NCBI GenBank assembly: GCA_965247435.1
Contig: OZ252019.1
Location: forward strand, 3,038,001 to 3,102,000
DNA length: 64,000 nt
Direction: 5' to 3'
DNA from: Ilyomonas sp965247435
Lineage (GTDB): Bacteria; Bacteroidota; Bacteroidia; Chitinophagales; Chitinophagaceae
Both the position numbers and the translations under genes were made by a program. A model generated the notes under the pieces. It saw nothing but the letters and a program-made list of their open reading frames with translations, was not told the origin of the DNA and did no database searches. Each line of letters begins with the position of its first letter. The stretch's first letter is position 1. Of the stretch, positions 17,025 to 26,329 are shown piece after piece.

Positions 17025-18152
17025 CTAATATCCTTCTCCTGCCGCAGCCATTTTATATTCTTCAATCATCTTCATAAAATCATCGAATAAGTAACGGCTG
17101 TCGAAAGGTCCGGGCGTACTTTCGGGATGGTATTGTACACTGAAAGCCGGCCTGCTTTTCATGCGGATACCTTCAATGCTTTCGTCATTCAGGTTTACAT
17201 GCGTTATCTCTATATCGGGATGATTACGCACTGCTTCCGGATCTACGCCAAAACCGTGGTTTTGGGTAGTGATTTCGCATTGCCCGCTGATAATATTCTT
17301 CACCGGGTGATTTAATCCCCTGTGCCCGTGGTGCATTTTAAAAGTAGGGATATCGTTGGCTAAAGCAAGCAATTGCTGCCCGAGGCAGATGCCGAACACC
17401 GGCTTTTCTTCTTTCAGTATTTCTTTTAAATTATCTACTGCATACGACATAGCAGCCGGATCGCCGGGGCCATTGGAAATAAAGTACCCGTCCGGGTTAA
17501 ATTCTTTCAGCTTTTCAAGCGGTGTTTCTGCAGGATACACCCGCAGGTAAGCGCCGCGATCTGTAAGGCAGGTTAAAATATTTCGCTTTATGCCATAATC
17601 CATCACCGCTACCCTGTAAGGCGCATTTGGGTTACCTGTATCATACGCTTTATCTGTACTTACAATGCTTGCCAGCTCCAGCCCAGACATTTGCGGCACT
17701 GCAGCTAATTGTTGCTTTAGTGCTTCTACATCCAGCAACTCCGATGAAATGATGCAGTTCATAGCCCCTTTGGTGCGTACATGCGCCACCAGCGCCCTTG
17801 TATCAATACCTTCTATTGCAACAATATTATTTTGCACCAGGTACTCTTCCAGTGAACCTTCTGCCTGGTACCGGGAAAATTTTTCCTCCAGGTTGCGGCA
17901 GATAAGGCCTTTAATTTTTACCGTATCACTTTCTATGTCCATATTCTTTACACCATAATTGCCAATATGCACGTTGTTCATAATCAGCACCTGGCCATAG
18001 TAGCTGGGATCGGTAAATACTTCCTGGTAGCCCGTCATGCCGGTATTGAAACAAATTTCGCCGGTGGCAGTTCCTTTTTTTCCAAACGACCGGCCATGCA
18101 ACACATGCCCGTCTGCTAAAACTAATACGGCCGGATTTTTTACGTTAGCCAT
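17025..18152 (-). CDS. carA: Carbamoyl-phosphate synthase small (glutaminase) subunit
   Basis: 375 residues, full length. It hydrolyses glutamine and channels ammonia to CarB for carbamoyl phosphate used in pyrimidine and arginine synthesis. The N-terminal CPSase small-chain domain (1 to about 150) is followed by a class I glutamine amidotransferase with Cys256 (GICLGQQ), His342 and Glu344 (YHPES). The common His after LG is Gln here, a conservative variant outside the triad. carB is not in the window. It lies next to rplQ but is separated from it by a terminator. Confidence 0.96.
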   Translation of the reverse strand: MANVKNPAVLVLADGHVLHGRSFGKKGTATGEICFNTGMTGYQEVFTDPSYYGQVLIMNNVHIGNYGVKNMDIESDTVKIKGLICRNLEEKFSRYQAEGSLEEYLVQNNIVAIEGIDTRALVAHVRTKGAMNCIISSELLDVEALKQQLAAVPQMSGLELASIVSTDKAYDTGNPNAPYRVAVMDYGIKRNILTCLTDRGAYLRVYPAETPLEKLKEFNPDGYFISNGPGDPAAMSYAVDNLKEILKEEKPVFGICLGQQLLALANDIPTFKMHHGHRGLNHPVKNIISGQCEITTQNHGFGVDPEAVRNHPDIEITHVNLNDESIEGIRMKSRPAFSVQYHPESTPGPFDSRYLFDDFMKMIEEYKMAAAGEGY

Positions 18153-18377
18153 AGATGTAATATGGTTTTATTTTTTGCAAAAAAAATTTATTTCCTGAAA
18201 ATATTATTCCAAAGTTGTACACAGAACATGATCCTACCCCTTCTCCATCAGTACAGAAGGGCAATAGTGTTAAGACACCTGATTTTTTGTTTTAAAGAAA
18301 AAGTGGTGTAATGTTATCTGCATAATCTTTTGCTATATATAATGTATTATAACAACGAGCCTGAATGTGAATCAAGA

Positions 18378-18411
18378 AAAAAGGCAAAACCGTAAAACGA
18401 TTTTGCCTTTG
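18378..18411 (-). terminator. Terminator after rplQ
   Basis: An AAAGGCAAAA / TTTTGCCTTT stem (about 18380-18410), followed on the minus strand by TTTTTTC. It marks the end of the ribosomal alpha-operon. Confidence 0.85.
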
Positions 18412-18433
18412 TAATATTAAGCATATAACATAC

Positions 18434-19009
18434 TTACTCCGGGGCTTTTTCTTCTGTTGCCGGCGCTATATCTTTATTAGGCTCGCCACCACCTTCGTTT
18501 GTTACCATAGGCTGCTCTGTAGTTGGCTGTTCGCCTGTCGAAGGAGTTTCCGCTTTCTTAGCGCCACCTCCGCTCCTGCCGCGCCGTGTACGCCTTGCAG
18601 GTTCAGCGCCCTGTGCTGCAGACTTACCGTAAATGTCGTTAAAATCAACAAGCTCAATCATTGCTTTTTCAGCATTGTCACCTACACGAATACCGAGCTT
18701 TATAATGCGCGTGTATCCACCGGGACGGCTGGCTATTTTGGGACCTACAACCGTAAATAATTCTTTAACGGCTGTTTTATCCTGCAAATAACTAAACACT
18801 ACCCGGTGCTGATGGCTAATAACAGCCTGAGTATCGGCCTGTTTTGTTTTTGTAATAAGCGGCTCCACATAAGTGCGTAACACTTTTGCTTTGGCTAAGG
18901 TAGTTACGATACGCTTGTGTACAATAAGCTGGCTTGCCAGGTTTGCCAGCAGCGCATCTCTGTGCGCCTTTTTACGGCCAAGATTGTTTTGTTTGTCTCC
19001 GTGACGCAT
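18434..19009 (-). CDS. rplQ: 50S ribosomal protein L17 with long C-terminal extension
   Basis: 191 residues. Residues 1 to about 125 are standard L17 (MRHGDKQNNLGRKKAHRDALLANL, then ASRPGGYTRI), which sits near the peptide exit tunnel. Residues about 130-191 are an added tail, Arg/Gly/Lys-rich and then Glu/Pro/Thr-rich, probably disordered. It is the last gene of the alpha-operon, but a strong hairpin precedes it (19150-19182), so part of its expression may come from its own start site. Confidence 0.96.
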   Translation of the reverse strand: MRHGDKQNNLGRKKAHRDALLANLASQLIVHKRIVTTLAKAKVLRTYVEPLITKTKQADTQAVISHQHRVVFSYLQDKTAVKELFTVVGPKIASRPGGYTRIIKLGIRVGDNAEKAMIELVDFNDIYGKSAAQGAEPARRTRRGRSGGGAKKAETPSTGEQPTTEQPMVTNEGGGEPNKDIAPATEEKAPE

Positions 19010-19145
19010 GACGTTTTAATTTGAAAATTTGTAATGGTATAAAATGGTATCAGCAACTATACATTACAAATGGTTAAGAATACTGCCTGCACCGTGTCAA
19101 GGATTTGCAGGTAGCGCTTTGTGCAAAAAAGCTATTGTATATAAA

Positions 19146-19182
19146 AGAAAAGTACCAGGCATTTTTGAAATGCCTGGTACTT
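19146..19182 (-). terminator. Strong hairpin between rpoA and rplQ
   Basis: A perfect 15-bp stem (19150-19164 with 19168-19182, arms AAGTACCAGGCATTT and its complement) has a 3-nt loop. On the minus strand it is followed by TTTTCTTTTAT. It has all the marks of an intrinsic terminator inside a usually continuous operon. Confidence 0.85.
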
Positions 19183-19190
19183 TTAATTAA

Positions 19191-20192
19191 TTATTTATCC
19201 AGATCATCGAGACCCATTTTGTGCAGGTCCATACCAAATTGCAAACCTCTTTCGTGCAACACCTGATCTATTTCACTTAACGATTTTTGACCAAAATTGC
19301 GGAATTTCATAAGGTCTTCCTGCTCATACTGCACCAATTCACTTAGTGAGTTAATCTTGGCAGCTTTCAGGCAATTAAAAGCGCGTACAGAAAGGTCTAA
19401 ATCTTCTAACGGTGTCTTCAATACCTTGCGCAGTTGCAAAACCTGCTCATCTACTACATCTTCTTTCTTATCTTCCTTACTGTCGAACGTAATATTTTCG
19501 TCCGTAATGATCATCAGGTGCTGAATCAGGATACGGGATGCCTGTTTTACGGCATCTTCCGGGTTAATGGTGCCATCTGTAGATACTTCCAACATCAGCT
19601 TTTCATAGTCGGTACGCTGTTCTACACGATAGTTTTCAACTCCATATTTCACATTTTTGATAGGTGTATGAATTGAATCTATAGGAATGTAGCCAAAGAC
19701 ACTATCTTTCACTTTATTTTCTTCTGCAGGCACATAGCCACGGCCTTTTGCAATAGTTAATTCAATATCTAATTTAGCGGAATTATCCAGCGTACAAATT
19801 ACCAGTTCGGGATTCATTACGTCAAAGCTTTGCGTAGCTTCTGCAATATTAGCTGCTGTAAATTCCGTTTTGCTTTTAATAGTCAGCATCAGTTTTTCAT
19901 TCGTAATGTCATGATCAACTTTTTTCTTAAAGCGTACCTGCTTTAAATTAAGGATCATTTCAGTAACGTCTTCGGTAATGCCTTTAATAGTTGCAAACTC
20001 ATGGTCAACCCCTTCTATCTTAATGCCAACGATAGCATAACCTTCCAATGAGCTGAGCAACACTCTTCTTAATGCATTACCGATTGTTAAGCCATAACCT
20101 GGCTCCAGCGGACGAAATTCAAACTGACCTTCAAAGTCAGTTACTTTCTGTAAAACGATCTTATCTGGTTTCTGAAAGTTTAATATAGCCAT
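19191..20192 (-). CDS. rpoA: RNA polymerase alpha subunit
   Basis: 333 residues. The N-terminal dimerisation domain (about 1-230) includes EPGYGLTIGNALRRVLLSSL, and the C-terminal helix-hairpin-helix domain is about 260-320 (LSVRAFNCLKAAKINSLSELV, then FRNFGQKSLSEI). It scaffolds assembly of beta and beta-prime and contacts activators through the C-terminal domain. Organisation is normal with no anomalies. Confidence 0.98.
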   Translation of the reverse strand: MAILNFQKPDKIVLQKVTDFEGQFEFRPLEPGYGLTIGNALRRVLLSSLEGYAIVGIKIEGVDHEFATIKGITEDVTEMILNLKQVRFKKKVDHDITNEKLMLTIKSKTEFTAANIAEATQSFDVMNPELVICTLDNSAKLDIELTIAKGRGYVPAEENKVKDSVFGYIPIDSIHTPIKNVKYGVENYRVEQRTDYEKLMLEVSTDGTINPEDAVKQASRILIQHLMIITDENITFDSKEDKKEDVVDEQVLQLRKVLKTPLEDLDLSVRAFNCLKAAKINSLSELVQYEQEDLMKFRNFGQKSLSEIDQVLHERGLQFGMDLHKMGLDDLDK

Positions 20193-20326
20193 ATTAAAAC
20201 CTGTATTTTATTTTGCCCTGAATCCCTTAAGAGATTTTTTTGGACGTTTATTGTTTACAACTACTTATATATTTAGTCAGCGATAGAAATAGAGCTGCTT
20301 AAAATCTCCTCTATGGGCAGGGGTAA

Positions 20327-20932
20327 TTACTTACTGTACAGCTCTACAATCAACTGTTCCTTAATATTCTCCGGTACGCTTTCTCTTTCCGGGTAAGTAA
20401 TAAAAGTGCCTCTCTTCTCCGTATCGTTCCAGTCGAGCCAGGTAAACTTAGGATTGCGTCCGCGTATCTGGCTGGTAAGGGATGAATTAACCTGCGCTTT
20501 TTCTTTCAACGCAACAACGTCACCGGGCTTTAATGTATAAGAAGGGATGTTCAGCACTTCGCCGTTTACGGTAACATGCTTATGGCTTACCAACTGGCGG
20601 GCAGCCGGGCGGGAAGGCGCGATGCCCATACGGAAAACAGTATTATCCAAACGTGATTCCAGTAATTTAATGAGGTTTTCGCCAGTTACACCTTTCCAGC
20701 GGCTCGCTTCTTCAAATGTGTTGCGAAACTGGCGTTCCAATACACCATACGTATATTTAGCTTTTTGCTTCTCTTTTAATTGTAATGCATATTCGCCTAA
20801 CGTTTTGCGTTTACGGGCAGCACCATGCTGACCGGGAGGATTGCTGTTTTTTCCTAACCATTTTCCATTGCCTAAGATCGGCTCACCGAACATGCGGCTG
20901 ATCTTGGTTTTAGGTCCTGTGTAACGTGCCAT
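20327..20932 (-). CDS. rpsD: 30S ribosomal protein S4
   Basis: 201 residues. It starts MARYTGPKTKISRMFGEPI, without the zinc-binding cysteines of some S4 proteins, and has an S4 RNA-binding domain near 90-155 (SRLDNTVFRMGIAPSRPAARQLVSHKHVTVNG). It is a primary 16S rRNA binder in 30S assembly and in some bacteria a repressor of this operon. There is a 134-bp gap to rpoA. Confidence 0.98.
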   Translation of the reverse strand: MARYTGPKTKISRMFGEPILGNGKWLGKNSNPPGQHGAARKRKTLGEYALQLKEKQKAKYTYGVLERQFRNTFEEASRWKGVTGENLIKLLESRLDNTVFRMGIAPSRPAARQLVSHKHVTVNGEVLNIPSYTLKPGDVVALKEKAQVNSSLTSQIRGRNPKFTWLDWNDTEKRGTFITYPERESVPENIKEQLIVELYSK

Positions 20933-21061
20933 TGTTTGTTGTCTTTTTTGATTTTTTAATGACGGTGTACAATCGGTAAAAATCTAAAATTAATTGTCCA
21001 CCCTGTTTATTGTTAATTTAAAATTGTCAATAGTCAATTGACCGTTAACAATTGAAGATAA

Positions 21062-21466
21062 TTATACTCTACGTTGCTTTGGTGGCCTGCAACCGTTGTG
21101 CGGCAGCGGGGTAATATCTTTTATCATCGTGATTTCGATACCGCTCTGCGCCAATGCGCGAATAGCGCCTTCACGGCCGGAGCCAGGCCCTTTAACATAT
21201 ACATCTACCCGTTTTAAACCTGCATCCAGCGCTACTTTAGCGGCATCCTGTGCAGCCGTTTGTGCAGCATAGGGTGTGTTTTTTTTGGAGCCTTTAAAGC
21301 CCATTTTACCGGCAGAAGACCAGCTAATTACCTGGCCTTGTTTGTTGGTAAGCGAGATGATAACATTGTTGAAAGTAGCGTTGATGTGGGCATCACCATA
21401 GGCATCAACCTTTACAATCCTTTTTTTTGCAGCGGCTTTTGCGCTGTTTTGCTGTGCTTTTGCCAT
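21062..21466 (-). CDS. rpsK: 30S ribosomal protein S11
   Basis: 134 residues with family motifs GDAHINATFNNVIISLT, SAGKMGFKGSKKNTPYAAQ and the C-terminal TPLPHNGCRPPKQRRV. It sits on the 30S platform near the mRNA exit. The gap to rpsM (21467-21633) holds a GC-rich hairpin, CCGGCTT-TG-AAGCCGG (21558-21573), and a direct repeat ATCCGGCTAAA (21540-21550, 21586-21596). Confidence 0.98.
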   Translation of the reverse strand: MAKAQQNSAKAAAKKRIVKVDAYGDAHINATFNNVIISLTNKQGQVISWSSAGKMGFKGSKKNTPYAAQTAAQDAAKVALDAGLKRVDVYVKGPGSGREGAIRALAQSGIEITMIKDITPLPHNGCRPPKQRRV

Positions 21467-21633
21467 ATAATTTTTTGAGGTAGTCCGGCCTTGTAATAAG
21501 GCACTGTTTATAAAAAAATTTCGCCTGTTACAGAGCGAAATCCGGCTAAACCCTGCTCCGGCTTTGAAGCCGGCATCCGGCGCTTATCCGGCTAAAAAGT
21601 AAAGCACCATACAATGCGCATGATGCTGTACTA

Positions 21634-22014
21634 TTATTTCTTAGGCGCTTTCTTTTTACCGGCAACCGTTTTACGTTTGCCTTTTCTTGTACGGCTGTTG
21701 GTACGTGTGCGCTGACCGCGAACCGGCAAACCTTTACGATGGCGGAGGCCACGATAACAGGCAATATCCAATAAGCGTTTGATACTCATTTGCACTTCGC
21801 TTCGCAACTGGCCTTCAACTTTAAATTCGTTGGTAATAATGTTACGGATATTACCCTGTTCTTCATCATTCCATTGATTCACTTTCTTATCGTAATCCAC
21901 ACCTGCTTTATCTAAAATATATTGAGCAGTTGAACGTCCGATACCAAAGATGTAGGTAAGGCCTATTTCGCCTCTTTTATTTTTTGGCAGATCCACACCG
22001 GCAATACGAGCCAT
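21634..22014 (-). CDS. rpsM: 30S ribosomal protein S13
   Basis: 126 residues. It starts MARIAGVDLPKNKRGEIGLTYIFGIG, with CYRGLRHRKGLPVRGQRTRTNSRTRKG near the C-terminus. It sits on the 30S head and contacts the 50S subunit and tRNA. Length and motifs are normal. Confidence 0.98.
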   Translation of the reverse strand: MARIAGVDLPKNKRGEIGLTYIFGIGRSTAQYILDKAGVDYDKKVNQWNDEEQGNIRNIITNEFKVEGQLRSEVQMSIKRLLDIACYRGLRHRKGLPVRGQRTRTNSRTRKGKRKTVAGKKKAPKK

Positions 22015-22079
22015 AGTTATTGTAAGTTTTTAATTTTATATTGTCAATTGAATAGGTATCAATTGAAAATTGACCATTA

Positions 22080-22196
22080 TTACCCCTGGCGCTGTTTAAA
22101 GCGGGGATTCTTTTTGTTAATTACATACAGCTTGCCTTTGCGGCGAACAATAATGCAATCTGCACTGCGCTTTTTAATAGATGCTCTTACTTTCAT
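22080..22196 (-). CDS. rpmJ: 50S ribosomal protein L36, zinc-free form
   Basis: 38 residues, from ATG at 22196 to TAA at 22080. It reads MKVRASIKKRSADC, then a basic middle part, and ends NPRFKQRQG. Zinc-binding L36 has a C-x2-C-x12-C-x4-H motif. Only the second Cys (residue 14) remains here, with Arg, Asn and Phe at or near the other three sites, so it is a C-minus form that cannot bind zinc in the usual way. It lies between infA and rpsM as in most bacteria. Confidence 0.95.
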   Translation of the reverse strand: MKVRASIKKRSADCIIVRRKGKLYVINKKNPRFKQRQG

Positions 22197-22247
22197 AAAC
22201 TTTTATTTATTTGCTGCAGCAGCTATCCGCCGTCAGCTTTTATTTGT

Positions 22248-22466
22248 TTATTTATATCTAAATATTATTCTTCCCCGCGACAAATCATACGGGCTCATCT
22301 CAACCCCAACTTTGTCACCGGGCAAAATTCTAATATAATGCATCCGCATCTTACCAGAAATGGTTGCCAGTATCTCGTGGCCGTTTTCCAGTTTTACGCG
22401 AAACATAGCATTGCTCAGCGCTTCCAGGATAACACCATCTTGTTTAATCAGCGGTTGTTTAGACAT
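22248..22466 (-). CDS. infA: Translation initiation factor IF-1
   Basis: 72 residues from the ATG at 22466 (MSKQPLIKQDGVILEALSNAMFRVKLENGHEILATISGKMR), one S1/OB-fold domain of normal length. An earlier in-frame codon at 22502 would add 12 non-conserved residues and is rejected. IF-1 binds the 30S A site during initiation. Here it is the first gene of the cluster; the usual upstream neighbours secY and map are absent. Confidence 0.97.
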   Translation of the reverse strand: MSKQPLIKQDGVILEALSNAMFRVKLENGHEILATISGKMRMHYIRILPGDKVGVEMSPYDLSRGRIIFRYK

Positions 22467-22479
22467 AATTTTGGGAGCG

Positions 22480-22487
22480 CAAAGATA
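22480..22487 (-). promoter_or_regulatory. Putative -7 promoter box for infA and the alpha-operon
   Basis: The minus strand reads TATCTTTG, an exact TAnnTTTG match, 14 bp before the infA ATG. Transcription would start only about 7 nt before the codon, a very short leader. No -33 TTTG is visible at the usual distance. Confidence 0.45.
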
Positions 22488-23016
22488 ATAGTTTGACTCC
22501 AATAAAGTAAAATTTAAGAATTCTTTTTATTTTAAAATTAACCAGCATTCAGTGCCTGTTTTTAAAATTCGTTTTAGCGGTAACCCCTTGCTGTTTAACA
22601 CTTCTATATCATGTTTGCCTATAAAGTAGCTTATAGCCTATAAAGTGCCTGTATGTACGTACGCAGATAATTTGCGATTATTCCTTTCCCGTTTTGCAAA
22701 TGCATCTACTCATAATGTATTTAAAAAAATGCAGTAAAATATATTCCTGCACTGCAAGCCTGTTAATCTATTTGTAGTGCCTTACCTGTTTATCGTGGGT
22801 GATGTACTCGTTAGTTATTAAATTGTATCCGGCCTTAAATTAAAGCATGTATGTCAGGTCATGCCTTATATACCAGCACATTTACCGGCGGCAAGACAAT
22901 TTGTACAATTGGCTTACCTTGCCGCCCTTTGGCATTTGAATTGACCGAATAGGCTTTTTAAATAGTAACAAACCAGTCAATTAAATACAGTGACATTTTG
23001 ACTTTAGTATAATAAT
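22488..23016. other. Divergent intergenic region between infA and lon
   Basis: About 530 bp without a gene. It holds an 11-bp direct repeat GCCTATAAAGT (22617-22627, 22636-22646) and the palindrome GTACGTAC (22655-22662). It should contain the lon promoter, but no exact TAnnTTTG box was found on the plus strand. No tRNA was recognised. Confidence 0.4.
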
Positions 23017-25422
23017 ATGAACAAACACACTATGTTTTTAAGCCCTGATGAAGATTCTGAATTTTTACCCATTATACCCATCAATGAAAATGATACCGAG
23101 CAGGATAAAAACATGGTTATACCGGATGTCCTTCCGCTCCTGCCATTAAGAAACACCGTTTTGTTTCCGGGTGTGGTGTTGCCTATAACAGTTGGCCGCG
23201 ATAAAAGCATAAAAGCAGTGCAGGATGCTTATAAGAATGATAAACTGATTGGCGTGCTTGCACAAAAAGATCCGAATGTAGAAGATCCGCAGATTGCCGA
23301 TTTATGCGAGACGGGTACCGTAGCCAAAATTGTAAAGCTGATAAAAATGCCGGATGGCGGTACTACCGTTATTATTCAGGGGAAAAAACGGTTTGTAATT
23401 ACGAGCGTTGTATCTGAAGATCCTTATTTTAAAGCCGCCATTCAACTGTTGCAGGAAGATGAAATACCGGAAGAGCAGGATTTTGAAGCTTATACCAGCA
23501 CTATCAAAGACCTCGCTTCGCAAATTATACAGCTTTCGCCCAACATGCCTACAGAAGCTTCTATTATATTGCGAAATATCGAGAACCCTTCTTTTCTTAT
23601 CAACTTTGTAAGCAGCAACCTCAACAGCGACCTGCCCGAAAAACAAAGGCTTTTAGAGATCACCGAAGTAAAAGAACGGGCTGAAAAATTAGTAGAACTT
23701 TTACAACGCGAGTTGCAGTTTGCAGAACTAAAAAACAAGGTTACTACCAAAACCCGTACAGAAATAGACAAGCAGCAACGTGAATACTTTTTACAGCAAC
23801 AGATCAAGAGCATAAAGGAAGAATTAGGCGGCGAAAGCAACGACCGGGAAGTTGCTGATATGAAAAAGAAAGCAGAGTTAAAAAAATGGCCGGATGCTGC
23901 AAAGCAACTCTTTAAAGCCAACGTAGCCAAACTGGAGCGAATGCATCCCAGCACGCCCGACTACTCCATTGTTTACAATCACTTAGACCTGATGCTGGAA
24001 CTGCCCTGGAATGAATTTACCACAGACAGCTACGATTTGAAACATGCCCAGGAGGTGCTGGATAACGACCATTACGGCATGAAGAAAATAAAAGAGCGTA
24101 TTTTGGAATACCTCGCTGTATTAAAGCTAAAGGGCGATATGAAAAGCCCGATACTTTGTTTTGTAGGTCCACCCGGTATCGGCAAAACTTCTTTGGGCCG
24201 CAGCATTGCACATGCAATCGGCAGAAAATATGTACGTTTAAGCCTCGGCGGATTGCATGATGAAAGCGAGATACGCGGCCACCGCAAAACCTATATTGGT
24301 GCAATGCCAGGCCGTATCCTTCAAAATATCCGTAAAATAAAAGCTTCCAACCCGGTAATGATACTGGATGAGATAGATAAGATTGGCAATGATTTCCGGG
24401 GAGATCCTTCTTCTGCTCTGCTGGAAGTGCTGGATCCGGAACAGAATAATACTTTTTACGACAATTATTTGGAACTGGAATACGACCTGAGCAAAGTATT
24501 ATTTATTGCAACCGCCAATAATTTACAAAATATCCAGCCTGCGCTGCGCGACCGGCTTGAAATAATAGATTTAGGCGGTTATGCCATCGAGGAAAAAACA
24601 GAAATTGCGCGCCGCCATTTGTTGCCTAAACAGAAAGAAGCGCATGGGCTGGAAAAGATAAATATGCGCATCGGCGATAAGGTGCTGGAAAAAATAATCG
24701 AAAGCTATACCCGCGAAAGCGGTGTGCGTGAGCTTGACCGGCAACTGGCCAAGATAATGCGCAATCTTGCCAAGGAATATGCCATGCATGGCAAAATAAA
24801 GCCAACGCTTACCGTGCCGGATGTAGAAGAGATTCTGGGCACGCAGCGGTACAGCAATGAAATTTATAAATCGGCGACCATGCCGGGCGTAGCGGTTGGC
24901 CTTGCCTGGACGTATGTGGGCGGCGACATTTTATTTATAGAAACTGCCATCAGTGAAGGGAAAGGCGAACTGAAACTAACCGGCAACTTAGGCAATGTAA
25001 TGAAAGAAAGCGCCACTACCGCTTTTACGTACCTGCAGGCTAACGCCAAACGCTACAACATCAGCGGTGAGCTTTTTACCAAAAAAAATATTCATATCCA
25101 TATACCGGAAGGCGCTACGCCTAAAGATGGGCCGAGTGCCGGCATTACCATGCTTACCTCGCTTGCATCCGCTTTTACGGGCAAAAAAGTGAAATCTTAT
25201 TTAGCTATGACCGGCGAGATAACACTACGCGGACAAGTATTACCAGTCGGCGGCATTAAAGAAAAGGTATTAGCTGCTAAACGTGCCGGCATCAAAGAAA
25301 TTATTATGTGCTACCTGAATGAAAAAGATGTAAACGAAATTGATTCAGAGTTTATCAGGGGCGTACAATTTCATTATGTAAAAACAATGCAGCAGGTACT
25401 GGAGATTGCGCTTGTGCAGTAA
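23017..25422 (+). CDS. lon: ATP-dependent protease Lon
   Basis: 801 residues. The N-terminal substrate-binding LON domain (about 38-240, LPLLPLRNTVLFPGVVLP) and coiled region lead to the AAA+ module with Walker A GPPGIGKT near 384 and Walker B MILDEIDK. The C-terminal protease domain has catalytic Ser707 (KDGPSAGITM) and the Lys in GGIKEKVLAA. It degrades damaged and regulatory proteins in the cytosol. The long divergent upstream region and a strong terminator show it is transcribed alone. Confidence 0.97.
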   Translation: MNKHTMFLSPDEDSEFLPIIPINENDTEQDKNMVIPDVLPLLPLRNTVLFPGVVLPITVGRDKSIKAVQDAYKNDKLIGVLAQKDPNVEDPQIADLCETGTVAKIVKLIKMPDGGTTVIIQGKKRFVITSVVSEDPYFKAAIQLLQEDEIPEEQDFEAYTSTIKDLASQIIQLSPNMPTEASIILRNIENPSFLINFVSSNLNSDLPEKQRLLEITEVKERAEKLVELLQRELQFAELKNKVTTKTRTEIDKQQREYFLQQQIKSIKEELGGESNDREVADMKKKAELKKWPDAAKQLFKANVAKLERMHPSTPDYSIVYNHLDLMLELPWNEFTTDSYDLKHAQEVLDNDHYGMKKIKERILEYLAVLKLKGDMKSPILCFVGPPGIGKTSLGRSIAHAIGRKYVRLSLGGLHDESEIRGHRKTYIGAMPGRILQNIRKIKASNPVMILDEIDKIGNDFRGDPSSALLEVLDPEQNNTFYDNYLELEYDLSKVLFIATANNLQNIQPALRDRLEIIDLGGYAIEEKTEIARRHLLPKQKEAHGLEKINMRIGDKVLEKIIESYTRESGVRELDRQLAKIMRNLAKEYAMHGKIKPTLTVPDVEEILGTQRYSNEIYKSATMPGVAVGLAWTYVGGDILFIETAISEGKGELKLTGNLGNVMKESATTAFTYLQANAKRYNISGELFTKKNIHIHIPEGATPKDGPSAGITMLTSLASAFTGKKVKSYLAMTGEITLRGQVLPVGGIKEKVLAAKRAGIKEIIMCYLNEKDVNEIDSEFIRGVQFHYVKTMQQVLEIALVQ

Positions 25423-25439
25423 AACAATTTGAATACGGA

Positions 25440-25477
25440 CACAAAAAAACCGATGTAGCAACAGCGGTTTTTTTGTG
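25440..25477 (+). terminator. Terminator after lon
   Basis: A 13-bp stem (CACAAAAAAACCG / CGGTTTTTTTGTG) with a 12-nt loop, 18 bp after the lon stop. The A- and T-tracts allow termination on both strands, which also serves the convergent regulator gene. Confidence 0.85.
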
Positions 25478-25566
25478 CTATAAATTTTTAATAGTAATGA
25501 ACCAGGTATGCCTGTTATTAATTGATAAACGATTCTAATCGGGCTAACCCTGAAAAGGTTGTTTTC

Positions 25567-26286
25567 TTAAATCAGCTTCACACCTTCTTTATCCAGTTGC
25601 CTGTATTTTTTTTCATCAAACACATAATAAAAAGAACCTTTTTTAGACGATTCCTTTTCCTTTTCATCCAGCTTGTTCAGTATGTCAATATCCAGAATTT
25701 TACGGGTAAAATTGCGTTTGTCTATCTCTGTTTCATAAATCGCTTCGTACAGGTTTTGCAACTGGCGCAGCGTAAATTTATACGGCAGCAATGCAAACCC
25801 CACGGGATGGTTAGCAACCTTTTGCTGTAACCGCTTTTTAGCAGTCATCACCATTTGCCGGTGGTCGAATATCAGCGCAGGAATTTTTTTAAGCTCAAAC
25901 CATTTTGCATTGTGCGAGTTCATCATTTCCTCCGTGTATTCTGCTATGTTAATCAGGGCAAAATAAGCGACCGAAATTACCCGGCCGCCCGGGTCGCGAT
26001 CCACTTCTCCAAAACAGCTAAGCTGCTCCATGTAGATATTACTTAAGCCGGTCAACTGGTTGAGAATGCGTTGAGCAGCATCTTCAACACCTTCGTTACT
26101 TTTTACAAATCCACCCATCAGCGACCATTTTCCGAGGCCAGGTTCAAAGGCACGCTTAATAAAGAGCGCTTTCATTTGCACGCCATCAAATCCAAATATA
26201 ATACAATCTACGGCCAGCAGAAAACGGTCGTACTGTTTATATTCAGCGATACTTTTTTTTGGTGAGAGGAGGGCCTGTTCTTCCAT
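25567..26286 (-). CDS. araR: Nudix-family transcriptional regulator, AraR type
   Basis: 239 residues. The N-terminal Nudix fold (about 20-150) carries a degenerate Nudix box (GGFVKSNEGVEDAAQRILNQLTG, 58-80) in which the REUxEE catalytic glutamates are lost, so hydrolase activity is unlikely. Residues about 155-235 form a winged helix-turn-helix (FTLRQLQNLYEAIYETEIDKRNFTRKIL). This matches the Nudix-wHTH AraR described in Bacteroides thetaiotaomicron as the arabinose-responsive regulator. Its position at the end of an arabinose locus supports the assignment. The candidate operators are at 32596, 49068 and 49126. Confidence 0.85.
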   Translation of the reverse strand: MEEQALLSPKKSIAEYKQYDRFLLAVDCIIFGFDGVQMKALFIKRAFEPGLGKWSLMGGFVKSNEGVEDAAQRILNQLTGLSNIYMEQLSCFGEVDRDPGGRVISVAYFALINIAEYTEEMMNSHNAKWFELKKIPALIFDHRQMVMTAKKRLQQKVANHPVGFALLPYKFTLRQLQNLYEAIYETEIDKRNFTRKILDIDILNKLDEKEKESSKKGSFYYVFDEKKYRQLDKEGVKLI

Positions 26287-26329
26287 GAAAATTTTTTACT
26301 GCTTGGTGAACGCTTATCTGCCCGTTTAA

